The notes below the pieces were generated by a model, which was not told where the DNA came from, ran no database searches, and saw nothing but the letters and a program-made list of their open reading frames with translations. Below are positions 1 through 8,027 of a DNA stretch of 35,889 bases, piece by piece. Every line of letters begins with the position of its first letter. Position 1 is the stretch's first letter. This stretch comes from an uncultured Porphyromonadaceae bacterium (GTDB lineage Bacteria > Bacteroidota > Bacteroidia > Bacteroidales > Muribaculaceae): NCBI GenBank assembly GCA_946553045.1, contig CAMNRO010000026.1, forward strand, positions 1 to 35,889. Reading direction: 5' to 3'. Made by a program: the position numbers and the translations under genes.

Positions 1-74
1 GCCATTCGGCGGTTCGTGCCGCCCCACAATCGCAACCGTTCCGAATGCGTCGCAATCGCCATTCGGCGGTTAAT
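1..74 (+). repeat. Partial copies of the composite hairpin repeat
   Basis: Positions 1-14 hold the right half of a GCC-loop-GGCGGTT hairpin cut off by the window edge. Positions 51-74 hold a second lone hairpin (CAATCGCC, ATTC, GGCGGTTAAT). Both resemble hairpin 1 of the full repeat at 98-215 but lack the CCTATGG hairpin. The window beginning inside repeated sequence suggests that assembly broke here. I see no gene in 1-345. Confidence 0.6.
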
Positions 75-97
75 TTCGCGCCGTTGACGCTCTACGT

Positions 98-215
98 CGC
101 AACCGCCGCATGGCGGTTCAATATTCACACAGCCTATGGTATGGGCGTTCGCAGAACGCCCATACCATAGGTCTCCGCGTCACCCCGCGCACAGCAACCG
201 CATAGCGGTTGAATA
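98..215 (+). repeat. Composite three-hairpin repeat, copy R1
   Basis: This is a full copy of a roughly 118-bp element. It has hairpin 1 (AACCGCC-gcat-GGCGGTT), a linker AATATTCACACAG, hairpin 2 and hairpin 3 (AACCGC-ata-GCGGTT), ending in GAATA. Hairpin 2 is a perfect 18-bp inverted repeat at 133-150 and 154-171 around the loop GCA. Other full copies lie at 3001-3119, 3135-3251 (inverted), 31800-31916 (inverted) and 32010-32124. No ORF is carried, so this looks like a REP/BIME- or MITE-like non-coding element. I do not recognise a named family. Confidence 0.8.
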
Positions 216-287
216 ACTCTCCTCAAGCACCGTCCGGTGCGCGGTTTTTCGGGCTGGACGCGTTTTCAAACTTTAAGAGAAAATTTT

Positions 288-318
288 TTTGTGCGTTGAG
301 ATTTTTTGCTTACATTTG
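288..318 (+). promoter_or_regulatory. Bacteroidetes-type promoter
   Basis: TTTG at 288-291 is followed after 19 nt by TACATTTG at 311-318. This matches the Bacteroidetes -33/-7 pattern (TTTG, 19-21 nt, TAnnTTTG). It would start transcription about 25 nt before the ATG at 346. Confidence 0.7.
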
Positions 319-345
319 CGCTATCAGATACACCTTATCTCACAT

Positions 346-1395
346 ATGAAACACATCTCCGCTATTATAGCTGTCGTAATGACAGCTTTGGCAGTTTTGC
401 CCGTGAGTGCCGCCGACAACAACCGCAAGGTCCAGGTTGCCGGCATCGCTTTCTATAACTTCGAGAACCTCTTCGACACCATACCCAACAACCCCGAAGG
501 CCGCGACGTAGAGTTCACTCCCGGCGGTCCACGCCAGTGGGACACACGTAAATACAACGAAAAGGTACACAACCTCGCATATGCCATCTCCCAGTTCAAG
601 ACCAAGGTGACACCCCTCGGACCCGCCATCATCGGCGTCTCCGAAATCGAGAACCGCTCTGTGATGGAAGACGTGATAGCACAGCCCGAGCTCAAGCACC
701 TCGACCTCGGCATAGTGCACCACGACTCGCCCGACGCACGCGGCGTCGACGTTGGCATGATATACAACAAACGCTACTTCCGCGTCGAAAACGTAACCAA
801 CCACCGCCTCACCACAATCCCATACCGCACACGCGACCAGATGTGCGTCGTCGGCTCGCTCCTCGGACAGCGCATTGCCGTAATCGTAAACCACTGGCCA
901 TCACGCATCGGCGGACAGGAGCAGTCTTCGCCAAACCGCGAGGCCGCTGCTGCGCTCTCAAAGCAGATTGCCGACTCCCTCTGGAACGTCGACCCCGAAA
1001 TCGGAGTCATAATAATGGGCGACCTCAACGACGACCCCCAGGACAAGAGCTGTGCCGTTGTCCTCGGCGCTAAAAAGAAATCGAACGGCGTCGAAGCCCA
1101 CGGTTTCTTCAACCCCTGGTGGAGCAAACTCGACTCGGGCGTAGGCACCCTCGCATACAAAAGCCAGTGGAACCTCTTCGACCAGATTATAATATCAGGC
1201 AACCTCGTGAACGTGCCCGACGACCGCTGGCACTTCTACGAAGCCAAAGTCCTCAACTTCGACTTCCTCAAAGACACCGAAGGCTCTCGCCAGGGCTACC
1301 CCAAACGCACATACTCCGCCGGAAGCTACCTCGGAGGATACTCCGACCACTTCCCCACCGAAATATTCCTTCGCCGCTACGTAAAAAACAAATAA
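346..1395 (+). CDS. Secreted endonuclease/exonuclease/phosphatase (EEP) family protein
   Basis: The 349-aa product begins with a signal peptide (about residues 1-22, cleavage near VSAAD), so it is probably exported. EEP-fold motifs appear in order: YNFENLFDT near the mature N-terminus, SEIENR with the metal-binding Glu at 100 or 102, VNHWPSR, GDLND (Asp226, Asn228) and a C-terminal SDH (Asp334, His335). These are the metal and phosphate ligands of DNase I-like hydrolases, so it probably cleaves phosphodiester or phosphomonoester bonds. The substrate cannot be told from sequence; nuclease, sphingomyelinase and inositol phosphatase all share the fold. I chose the ATG at 346 over an in-frame ATG at 289 because 289 lies inside the promoter and only 346 begins a signal peptide. 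The next gene encodes a secreted modular protein. Confidence 0.85.
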   Translation: MKHISAIIAVVMTALAVLPVSAADNNRKVQVAGIAFYNFENLFDTIPNNPEGRDVEFTPGGPRQWDTRKYNEKVHNLAYAISQFKTKVTPLGPAIIGVSEIENRSVMEDVIAQPELKHLDLGIVHHDSPDARGVDVGMIYNKRYFRVENVTNHRLTTIPYRTRDQMCVVGSLLGQRIAVIVNHWPSRIGGQEQSSPNREAAAALSKQIADSLWNVDPEIGVIIMGDLNDDPQDKSCAVVLGAKKKSNGVEAHGFFNPWWSKLDSGVGTLAYKSQWNLFDQIIISGNLVNVPDDRWHFYEAKVLNFDFLKDTEGSRQGYPKRTYSAGSYLGGYSDHFPTEIFLRRYVKNK

Positions 1396-1408
1396 TCAAA
1401 TAGTTAGT

Positions 1409-1434
1409 AGAGAGGGGCAACGCAGTCCCTCTCT
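1409..1434 (+). terminator. Weak hairpin terminator candidate
   Basis: AGAGAGGG (1409-1416) pairs with CCCTCTCT (1427-1434) around a 10-nt loop, 14 nt after the stop of the EEP gene. There is no clear T tract, so intrinsic termination would be weak. The downstream gene has no visible TAnnTTTG box and may depend on read-through. Confidence 0.4.
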
Positions 1435-1469
1435 ATTGGCCTAATACTAACCAATCATAATTACTGCGT

Positions 1470-2939
1470 ATGAAAAAACTTTTACTCTCACTGCTCGCAG
1501 TCGCCGGCCTGTCCGCAAGCGCTGCTGAAGTAACCGATGTTCTTTCAGTTGCTTCGTTGCAAACAATGCCTAATTATAGTGCAACGGCAACAGCCTATGC
1601 TGAATATGTAGGCATTAAAGGCGAGTCTGGTGCCGAATACACACTTCAATGTGCACATAACAAAGGAACATGTATCCAGTTGAGATCTAGCAATAACAAC
1701 TCAGGAATCGTAGCTACCAGTTCGCCCGGTAAGGTTGTGAATGTAACAGTAGAATGGGCAAGCAACACCGCGGATAAACGTGTTCTTAATATCTATGGTG
1801 GTGAATCTGCTTTTACAATTGGCGGTTTATATGGTAGCTCAGCTCCTGCGGTTGCCGGAACTATTGTAAAAGGAACTTCTACTTCATTTGATTTTACAAG
1901 TTCTCCTGAGTATATCGGCATGCGCAGCAATAGCGGTGCAATGTATATTACCAAGATTTCTATTACATGGGATATTGCCGATTCGAGCAAAGAGCCTGCC
2001 GGTCTTAAATATGAGACTACAAGCTATAATGTAGAACTTGGAGACGCTTTCACAGCTCCCGAACTTATTAATCCCAACGGTCTCGTTGTTACTTATAGCT
2101 CAAGCAAGCCTGAAGTAGCTACTGTAGATGCTGCTGGTAAAGTTGAAATTATAGGTGCAGGTACAACTACAATTTCTGCAAAATCTGAAGAAACTGCTAC
2201 ATACAACGCCGGTTCGGCTTCTTACACCATTACAGTTACCGCTCCTGTACAGACTCTCGCTTCTATTGCCGCTACAAAAGAGCTTGCCGACAACACAGAA
2301 TTTAAAGTAGGCTATGAACTGACCGTAGGTTTCAAAAACAATAACAATGTTTTTGCATGCGATGCCGCCGGCGATTTCATTCAGATTTATGGCAGCAACA
2401 GCTATAATATCGGCGACAAGATTCCGGCAGGTTGGACCGGCAAATATATGCTTTATAATGGCAATACACCCGAAATCATGCCTGTAGGTAGTCTTCCTGT
2501 AGCCGAGGCCGGAACATTCACTCCTGCCGTGGTAGCTGCTACTGCTATTTCAAATGAGCTTGTAAACAGCGTTGTAACCATCAACAATGTAGAACTTGCA
2601 GAAGCAACTCCCGGTGAAGATGTTACAGACAAAGATGCTAAGAATTTCACCGGCACTGTAGACGGAACCACCCTTAATTTCCGTAACAACTATAAACTGG
2701 CCTCTGTAGATGCAGGTACATACAATATAACTGTGGTTGTTACTGTGTTTAACAATGCCCCCTCTCTCTATGTGACAAACTTCGAGAAGGTAACATCTAC
2801 CGGTATCGACGGTGTAATCGTTGACGAAAATGCTCCTGTTGAATACTACAACCTCCAGGGTGTACGCGTTGCCAACCCCGAAAACGGTCTCTATATCCGT
2901 CGTCAGGGCAACAAGGCAACCAAAGTCCTCGTAAAATAA
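1470..2939 (+). CDS. Secreted modular protein with Ig-like domain and T9SS-like C-terminal tail
   Basis: The product is 489 aa. Residues 1-18 form a signal peptide (cleavage near ASAAE). Residues 20-170 are a beta-rich domain I cannot assign. About 175-258 resembles a bacterial Ig-like (BIG2) domain, with VVTYSSSKPEVATVD and the following GAGTTTISA. About 260-440 is another beta-rich region, possibly OB-fold-like. The last 39 residues (VDENAPVEYYNLQGVRV, then NGLYIRRQGNKATKVLVK) resemble type A sorting tails of the type IX secretion system and match the tail of the 32194-33630 product at 37 of 39 positions. It is therefore probably surface-attached or released. No catalytic motif is recognised. 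Base composition is clearly more AT-rich than the neighbours. A strong terminator and a composite repeat follow. Confidence 0.75.
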   Translation: MKKLLLSLLAVAGLSASAAEVTDVLSVASLQTMPNYSATATAYAEYVGIKGESGAEYTLQCAHNKGTCIQLRSSNNNSGIVATSSPGKVVNVTVEWASNTADKRVLNIYGGESAFTIGGLYGSSAPAVAGTIVKGTSTSFDFTSSPEYIGMRSNSGAMYITKISITWDIADSSKEPAGLKYETTSYNVELGDAFTAPELINPNGLVVTYSSSKPEVATVDAAGKVEIIGAGTTTISAKSEETATYNAGSASYTITVTAPVQTLASIAATKELADNTEFKVGYELTVGFKNNNNVFACDAAGDFIQIYGSNSYNIGDKIPAGWTGKYMLYNGNTPEIMPVGSLPVAEAGTFTPAVVAATAISNELVNSVVTINNVELAEATPGEDVTDKDAKNFTGTVDGTTLNFRNNYKLASVDAGTYNITVVVTVFNNAPSLYVTNFEKVTSTGIDGVIVDENAPVEYYNLQGVRVANPENGLYIRRQGNKATKVLVK

Positions 2940-2964
2940 TCGCCCCCAATCCCCCCGCATAACC

Positions 2965-2992
2965 AAACGCCCGGCCCCCGCCGGGCGTTTTT
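2965..2992 (+). terminator. Intrinsic terminator after the tailed secreted protein
   Basis: AAACGCCCGGC, loop CCCC, GCCGGGCGTTT, followed by T residues. The stem is 11 bp and starts 26 nt after the stop codon. A near-identical stem follows the other tailed gene at 32139-32173. Confidence 0.85.
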
Positions 2993-3000
2993 TCGTGCAC

Positions 3001-3119
3001 CGCAACCGCCGTATGGCGGTTTAATATTCACACAGCCTATGGTTTGGGCGTTCGGTAGAACGACCATACCATAGGACATTGCGTCCGCCCGCGTCCCGCA
3101 ACCGCATAGCGGTTGAATA
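3001..3119 (+). repeat. Composite three-hairpin repeat, copy R2
   Basis: Same architecture as R1: hairpin 1 (AACCGCC-gtat-GGCGGTT), the AATATTCACACAG linker, hairpin 2 (CCTATGGTTTGGGCGTTC with GAACGACCATACCATAGG) and hairpin 3 (AACCGCATAGCGGTT) ending GAATA. Hairpin 2 has two mismatches. The same asymmetry recurs in copy R4 when both are read in the element's orientation. The 2940-3398 gap holds the terminator, R2, R3 and the GH3 promoter box, and no convincing gene. Confidence 0.8.
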
Positions 3120-3134
3120 CCGTCGTGGTCTTTT

Positions 3135-3251
3135 TATTCAACCGCTGTCCGCGGTTGATGTTTCTGAAAAAACGGATATTCCTATGGTATATCCGCCTGC
3201 GGCGTCTAAACCATAGGCTATGTGAATATAAAACCGCCGTTCGGCGGTTCG
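3135..3251 (-). repeat. Composite three-hairpin repeat, copy R3, inverted
   Basis: Reading the minus strand gives the same order of parts: ACCGCC-gaac-GGCGGT, ATATTCACATAG, a CCTATGG/CCATAGG hairpin with a diverged inner stem (TTTAGACGCC against GGCGGATATA) and AACCGC-ggaca-GCGGTT ending GAATA. It lies 15 nt from R2 in opposite orientation, so R2 and R3 form a tail-to-tail pair. Confidence 0.75.
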
Positions 3252-3386
3252 TCCGCGCGCATTTGCGGCGAAAGCGTTGGCTGCCAGCCGTTGACCCGCG
3301 GGTGTGCCGAATGCGCGCGCCTGCTGGGGCATTAATAAAAGCCACGGGACTTGTGGCTTATCGCTCCCGATTTCTAATTTTTTTCG

Positions 3387-3394
3387 TATTTTTG
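3387..3394 (+). promoter_or_regulatory. -7 promoter box directly before the GH3 gene
   Basis: TATTTTTG matches TAnnTTTG. It ends only 4 nt before the ATG at 3399, so the transcript would have almost no leader. No TTTG lies at the usual distance upstream, so the site is less certain than the others here. Confidence 0.45.
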
Positions 3395-3398
3395 TGCT

Positions 3399-4916
3399 AT
3401 GCTAAATCTTACGCCTATTGTGCGGCCGTTTTTCCGGCGCAGGGCTGCGTCAGCGGCTCTGTGGGCTGATCCTGAGGGTATGGAGCGCACGCAGCGCGCC
3501 GTGCTCGCATGGCTTTTGCGCCGCGCCTCCGCCACTGTCTACGGGCGCCGCTACGACTTCGGACGCCTCGGACGCTACGAAGATTTCGTCTCTGCCGTGC
3601 CCGCCGTGGTCTACGAAGATGTGCGCGCCGAGGTGATGCGCATGGTCGGCGGCGAGGCCGACGTGCTCTGGCCGGGCGTATGCCGCCGCTACGCGCAGTC
3701 GAGCGGCACCTCGGGCGGCAAGAGCAAGTATATACCCGTGACCGACGACTCTCTGCGCGCCAACCACTATGCCGGAGGCGCCTCGGCTGTGGCCCACTAC
3801 CTTGCGCTCTATCCGCAGAGCCGTCTTTTCGGCGGCAAGAGCTTCATTCTCGGCGGCAGTTTCGCCAACGAGCTCTCCGAGCTGCCACGGGGCGTGAAGG
3901 TGGGCGACCTTTCGGCTACGCTTATAGACCGTATCAACCCGGCGGTCAATCTGCTGCGTGTGCCTTCGAAAGCGACGGCTCTCATGAGCGACTGGCGCGA
4001 GAAACTGCCGCGTCTCATCGAAAATTCTATAAATCAGGATATTACCAATATTTCGGGGGTGCCGTCGTGGTTCATGACGGTGCTCCGCGGCGTGATGGAG
4101 CGCGCCGGCACCGACCGCATACACGACGTATGGCCCAATCTCGAGGTTTTCTTCCATGGCGGCATATCGTTTGCGCCATACCGGGGGCAGTACGAGACCT
4201 TCTGTGGCCCGGAGATGCGTTTTGTGGAGAACTACAACGCCTCCGAGGGCTTCTTCGCCGTGCAGGACACTCGCGAGGGCGGCCGCATGCGTCTGCTGCC
4301 CGACATCGGCGTGTTCTTCGAGTTCGAGCCGCTCGACGGCGGCGAGCCCGTGCCGGCATGGAGGGTAGAGCAGGGCAGGGTCTATTCGATGCTTATATCG
4401 GGGCCTAACGGTCTGTGGCGCTACGCCATAGGCGACACCGTGCGCATAGAGAGCACCGAGCCGCTGCGCATATCCATTGCCGGGCGCACGCAGAGTTTCA
4501 TCAACGCTTTCGGCGAGGAGCTGATGGTGTGGAACGCCGATGCCGCACTGGCCGAGGCGTGCCGCCGCACCGGCGCCACCGTAGCCAACTATACGGCGGC
4601 ACCGGTCTATGCCGAGTGCGGCCGCAAGGGCCATCACCAGTGGCTCGTGGAGTGGATGCGGCGCCCCGAGTGCGGTCCCGAGGCTTTCGCCGACATACTC
4701 GACGCCGAGCTGCAGCGCGTCAATTCCGACTACGAGGCCAAGCGCTCGGCCGACATCTTCCTCGCCCGCCTGGAGCTCACCGAGGTGCCTGCGGGCACTT
4801 TCGACCGCTGGCTGTCATCGACAGGCAAGCTCGGCGGCCAGCGCAAAATCCCCCGCCTGGCCAACGACCGCCGCATCGCCGACGCCATCGTTGAAATTAT
4901 GAATTATGGATTATGA
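3399..4916 (+). CDS. GH3 auxin-responsive promoter family protein (acyl-adenylating enzyme)
   Basis: The 505-aa length and motifs fit bacterial members of the GH3 family, which belongs to the ANL acyl-adenylating superfamily. The ATP-binding loop is SSGTSGGKSKYIP near residues 102-114, and YNASEGFF near 280 is the second nucleotide-binding motif. Plant GH3 enzymes join amino acids to acyl hormones. The role in Bacteroidales is unknown, so an amido synthetase acting on a cellular carboxylate is inference. There is no signal peptide, so it should be cytoplasmic. The start gives the family's typical N-terminus (MLNLTPIVR). The last residues, MNYGL, are encoded by an ATTATGAATTATGG spacer motif, so the original C-terminus may have been altered. 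It probably has its own promoter. Confidence 0.85.
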   Translation: MLNLTPIVRPFFRRRAASAALWADPEGMERTQRAVLAWLLRRASATVYGRRYDFGRLGRYEDFVSAVPAVVYEDVRAEVMRMVGGEADVLWPGVCRRYAQSSGTSGGKSKYIPVTDDSLRANHYAGGASAVAHYLALYPQSRLFGGKSFILGGSFANELSELPRGVKVGDLSATLIDRINPAVNLLRVPSKATALMSDWREKLPRLIENSINQDITNISGVPSWFMTVLRGVMERAGTDRIHDVWPNLEVFFHGGISFAPYRGQYETFCGPEMRFVENYNASEGFFAVQDTREGGRMRLLPDIGVFFEFEPLDGGEPVPAWRVEQGRVYSMLISGPNGLWRYAIGDTVRIESTEPLRISIAGRTQSFINAFGEELMVWNADAALAEACRRTGATVANYTAAPVYAECGRKGHHQWLVEWMRRPECGPEAFADILDAELQRVNSDYEAKRSADIFLARLELTEVPAGTFDRWLSSTGKLGGQRKIPRLANDRRIADAIVEIMNYGL

Positions 4917-4919
4917 ATT
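4894..4919 (+). repeat. 26-nt spacer motif, exact inverted copy of 8002-8027
   Basis: A 26-nt tract of iterated ATTATGAATTATGG units covers the final codons and stop of the GH3 gene. Its exact reverse complement lies at 8002-8027 before the LOG gene, and a related tract lies at 19798-19822 before metK. Confidence 0.8.
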
Positions 4920-4940
4920 GAGAGTTCCAGCCCTCATCTC

Positions 4941-5002
4941 TAACCCCTAACCACTCCCCTCTCCCACTAACCACTAACCACTAACCTATAACCCCCTAAC
5001 CC
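4941..5002 (+). repeat. Iterated CTAACC spacer
   Basis: Degenerate tandem units (TAACCCC, CACTAACC) fill the gap between the GH3 and alkaline phosphatase genes. The same motif recurs at 9003-9083 and, inverted, at 8604-8632 and 19731-19771. No promoter box is visible in this gap. Confidence 0.7.
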
Positions 5003-5008
5003 AATAAT

Positions 5009-6394
5009 ATGAAATTACGCAATTGTCTGTTCCTGCTGTTTTTAGCTGTGGCGCTCGGTGCTGCGGCCAAGGCGCCAAAATATATTTTCCTGTATATTGG
5101 CGACGGCATGGGTATGGGCCCCGTGATGGCGGCCCAGAATTACAACCGCAATGTCCTTCACAACGACAAGCCCCTCAACATGATGCAGTTTCCCGTGGTG
5201 GGCTGGGCGCAGACCTGGTCGGCAAGCTCCGATATCACCGACTCGGCCGCTGCCGGCACCGCGCTCTCGACAGGCCATAAGACCCGCAACTATATGCTCG
5301 GCATGAACGCCGACACCGTGGCAGTGAATTCTGTCGCCAAGATTCTGCACGACAAGGGTTTCGGCGTGGCCGTGGCGACCTCCGTGGCGCCCGACGACGC
5401 TACTCCCGGCGCTTTCTACACCCATGTGCCCAACCGCTCGATGTTCTATGAGATTGGCCGCGACATGGCCGAGTGCGGCTACGAGTTCGTAGCCGGAGCC
5501 GGGCTGCGTGGCACCATGACCGACGGCAAGCCCAACGACCTGCTCGACCGTTTCGCCGCTGCCGGCGTGCAGATTGTGCGCGGTCCCGAGGGTATCAAGG
5601 AGATGGCCTCCGAGCGCGTGCTGCTGCTTGGCCCCGAAGGCAGCTCCGAGCACAATATCGGCTATACCATCGACTCCATCGCCGGTGCCCTCACCCTGCC
5701 GATGATTACCGAAGCCGCTCTGACACAGCTCGAACGCACTTCGCCCCGCAAGTTCTTCATGATGGTAGAGGGCGGTAATATCGACCATGCCCTCCACGGC
5801 AACGACGCCGGCGCCTCCATCAAGGAAATACTCAATTTCGACCAGGCGATAGGCCTTGCCTTCGACTTCTACCGCGCCCACCCCGACGAGACCCTTATCA
5901 TCGTCACCGCCGACCACGACACCGGCGGCATGGCCATCGTGAAGCAGCGCGGCGGCAAGGGCGGCCTCGCCAACATCGACTGTCAGAAGGTGTCGAAAGA
6001 GGAATTCAGCAACTACTGCAAGGCTATGCTCAAGTCGCGCAATATCTACAAGTGGGAGGATATGAAAGAGTATCTTGCCGACAATCTCGGGTTCTTCTCC
6101 CGTATTCCTGTGAGCGATAAGGCCGAAGCCAAGCTGCGCAAGCTCTTCGACGATACTTTCGAGCAGCGCAATACCGCCGACCAGAAGACGCTCTACGCCA
6201 ATTTCAACGCTTTCGCCGTGGCCGTGTTCGACATGTTCAACGATGCTGCCGGCGTAGCCTTCTGCACCACCAGCCATTCGGGCAACGTCGTGCCGGTATT
6301 CGCCATCGGCCCCGGTTCCGACGCCCTCAAAGGCTTCAACAACAACATCGATATTCCCGCCGCTATCCTCCGCGCGGTAGGGCTTGTGAAGTGA
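5009..6394 (+). CDS. Alkaline phosphatase, exported
   Basis: The 461-aa protein has a signal peptide (about residues 1-20, LAVALGAAAKA) followed by the alkaline phosphatase superfamily core. IGDGMGMG is the first metal-binding motif. DSAAAGTALSTGHKT contains the probable nucleophile Ser79 next to Asp78. ADHDTGGM supplies metal ligands, and a late SHSGN carries the last His. It should release phosphate from phosphomonoesters in the periplasm or at the cell surface with two zinc ions. No Pho-box-like regulation can be shown. A 12-bp hairpin follows at 6422-6463. The start is the only ATG giving a signal peptide. The spacer upstream lacks a recognisable promoter. Confidence 0.9.
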   Translation: MKLRNCLFLLFLAVALGAAAKAPKYIFLYIGDGMGMGPVMAAQNYNRNVLHNDKPLNMMQFPVVGWAQTWSASSDITDSAAAGTALSTGHKTRNYMLGMNADTVAVNSVAKILHDKGFGVAVATSVAPDDATPGAFYTHVPNRSMFYEIGRDMAECGYEFVAGAGLRGTMTDGKPNDLLDRFAAAGVQIVRGPEGIKEMASERVLLLGPEGSSEHNIGYTIDSIAGALTLPMITEAALTQLERTSPRKFFMMVEGGNIDHALHGNDAGASIKEILNFDQAIGLAFDFYRAHPDETLIIVTADHDTGGMAIVKQRGGKGGLANIDCQKVSKEEFSNYCKAMLKSRNIYKWEDMKEYLADNLGFFSRIPVSDKAEAKLRKLFDDTFEQRNTADQKTLYANFNAFAVAVFDMFNDAAGVAFCTTSHSGNVVPVFAIGPGSDALKGFNNNIDIPAAILRAVGLVK

Positions 6395-6421
6395 TTGGTT
6401 TGAAGGGTAATAAGTTTAAAA

Positions 6422-6463
6422 AGTTAAGATAATGGTCCGGTCTCGGAAACTATTGTCTTAACT
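6422..6463 (+). terminator. Hairpin after alkaline phosphatase
   Basis: AGTTAAGATAAT (6422-6433) pairs with ATTGTCTTAACT (6452-6463) with one wobble pair and an 18-nt loop. There is only a short T stretch afterwards. It could be a weak terminator or a processing hairpin. Confidence 0.45.
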
Positions 6464-6504
6464 CTTTCAACTCAATACTCTGTAAACTCAAAAGAATAAA
6501 GAAG

Positions 6505-7947
6505 ATGAAAAAGATGATACTGGCGGCTGTAGCGGCTTCGATGGCCCTCGCTGCCACGGCGTCAAAGCCCGCTCTGCGCATATATGGCGACAAAGACCGC
6601 CCCGACACCGTGACGCGCAGCACATATTACCTCATCGGCATCACCGAGCCGGGCGCTCAGGCCTGGATAGACGGCAAGGAGGCCCATGTGTATAAAACCG
6701 GCTCTTTTGGCGCCGAAATCAAGCTCAAAGACGGCAAAAACACCATTCCCGTGAAGGTGAAGACCGCCAAGGGAACAAATACGGTCAAGCGCACTGTCGT
6801 GCTCACCGAGCCCAAGCCGGCCAAAGCCGCCGAGGCGCGCCACGATGTGATATACGACACTCCCCGCTATGCCCTCACCGACTCCGGCGCATATCTGCAG
6901 TATGGAAACGGCAACGACCGCCTCGGCGGCTCCAAGATGGGCTTTCTCGACGAGGGCATAGGCCTTGTGCTCGAGGGCGAGAACGGCTCGCTCTACAAGG
7001 TGCGCTTTGCCGAAAACAAGTTCGCCTATGTGCCCAAAAGCTACGTGCATGAGGGCGAGTTCGACCCCGCTGTCGTCAACTCGGGCTCGGCGACGCTCAG
7101 CAATGCCGGCAAGTGCGACCGTCTGAGCGTCGGGCTGCCCCGCCGTGTGGCCTACAGCAGCGTCACCGAAATCGAGCCCCAGGTGCTCAAGGTGTCGCTC
7201 TACGGGGTGACAAACAACACCAACTGGCTCGTGCGCAAGGGCACGCCCGGAATCGTCAGCTTCGTCGACATTCATCAGGACGCCGACGTGATGACGTTCT
7301 ATATCCGCCTCAAAGACAAGAACAACTGGGGCTACAGCATCTACTATCGCGGCAACACGCTCGTCATCGACGTGCGTCACCGCCCGGCCTCGCTCGCCCT
7401 CAGAGACCTCACCATCGGCCTCGACGCCGGTCACGGAGGCAAGTATCCCGGCGCCCGTTCACCCTCGGGCCTGCTCGAGAAGGACGTCAACCTCGACATC
7501 GTGCTCAAGGCCGCCGACATTCTGCGCTCCAAGGGCGCCAAAGTGGTGCTCACCCGCGACGGCGACACCGGCCCCGAAATGTCCGAGCGCAAGCGCATAT
7601 GGAAAGAGGCCGGAGTAGACCTGGCCGTGAGCGTGCACAACAACTCTTCGGGCAACCCGCTTGTTCCTATGGGTACGAGCGTCTACTACAAGCACATCTT
7701 CAACTTCGGGCTTGCCGAGGCTATCCATAGCTCCATGCTCAGCCTCGGCCTGGTGGACTTCGGTCTTACGGGCAACTTCAACTTCTCGCTCAATGGCCCC
7801 ACAGACTATCCCAACGCCCTCGTCGAAGGCCTCTTCATGTCCTCGCTCCCCGAAGAAGAAATGCTCGCCGACCCCGATTTCCGCCTCCGCATGGCCGAAA
7901 AAATCGTAGCCGGCATCGAGGCATATCTCAGCCAGGCCGGGAACTAA
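6505..7947 (+). CDS. N-acetylmuramoyl-L-alanine amidase (Amidase_3), exported
   Basis: The 480-aa protein starts with a signal peptide (about residues 1-19). Residues about 25-105 look like an Ig-like or FIVAR-type beta domain, about 120-200 like an SH3-like wall-binding domain, and the amidase domain runs from about 300 to the end. LDAGHGG (His310), LLEKDVNLD (Glu325) and SVHNNSSG (His378) give the three zinc ligands of AmiC/CwlC-type amidases. It should cut the bond between N-acetylmuramic acid and L-alanine of the stem peptide, as in cell separation or wall turnover. Substrate specificity and any activator are not visible. The gene stands alone between two short-motif spacers. Confidence 0.9.
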   Translation: MKKMILAAVAASMALAATASKPALRIYGDKDRPDTVTRSTYYLIGITEPGAQAWIDGKEAHVYKTGSFGAEIKLKDGKNTIPVKVKTAKGTNTVKRTVVLTEPKPAKAAEARHDVIYDTPRYALTDSGAYLQYGNGNDRLGGSKMGFLDEGIGLVLEGENGSLYKVRFAENKFAYVPKSYVHEGEFDPAVVNSGSATLSNAGKCDRLSVGLPRRVAYSSVTEIEPQVLKVSLYGVTNNTNWLVRKGTPGIVSFVDIHQDADVMTFYIRLKDKNNWGYSIYYRGNTLVIDVRHRPASLALRDLTIGLDAGHGGKYPGARSPSGLLEKDVNLDIVLKAADILRSKGAKVVLTRDGDTGPEMSERKRIWKEAGVDLAVSVHNNSSGNPLVPMGTSVYYKHIFNFGLAEAIHSSMLSLGLVDFGLTGNFNFSLNGPTDYPNALVEGLFMSSLPEEEMLADPDFRLRMAEKIVAGIEAYLSQAGN

Positions 7948-7949
7948 AT

Positions 7950-7975
7950 CCAATTAGTCCAATTAGTCTAATTGG
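7950..7975. repeat. Iterated CCAATTAG spacer with palindrome
   Basis: CCAATTAG at 7950-7957 and 7959-7966 is followed by its reverse complement CTAATTGG at 7968-7975. It begins 3 nt after the amidase stop. This is another family of short iterated and inverted spacer motif; it may act as a weak terminator. Confidence 0.5.
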
Positions 7976-8001
7976 TCTGATTAGAGTGGTATTAAATTCT
8001 T

Positions 8002-8027
8002 AATTCATAATCCATAATTCATAATTT
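8002..8027 (-). repeat. 26-nt spacer motif, exact inverted copy of 4894-4919
   Basis: The minus strand matches 4894-4919 over 26 nt without mismatch. The tract runs into the TTG start codon of the LOG-family gene (8026-8028). Confidence 0.8.

Noticed and set aside
1-215. CRISPR-like array from repeated CGCAACCG units
   Set aside because: Units are irregularly spaced, contain hairpins of a composite repeat, and there are no unique spacers of even length and no cas genes.
3450-4637. 395-codon open frame antisense to the GH3 gene
   Set aside because: It mirrors a GC-rich gene with strong family motifs; its translation is His/Arg/Ala-rich without recognisable domains.
4941-5002. Telomere-like CCCTAACC repeats
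   Set aside because: They are internal, short, degenerate and flanked by ordinary genes, so linear-chromosome ends are not supported.
5042-6277. 411-codon open frame antisense to alkaline phosphatase
   Set aside because: The plus-strand gene has all catalytic motifs; the antisense product has no plausible fold or start.
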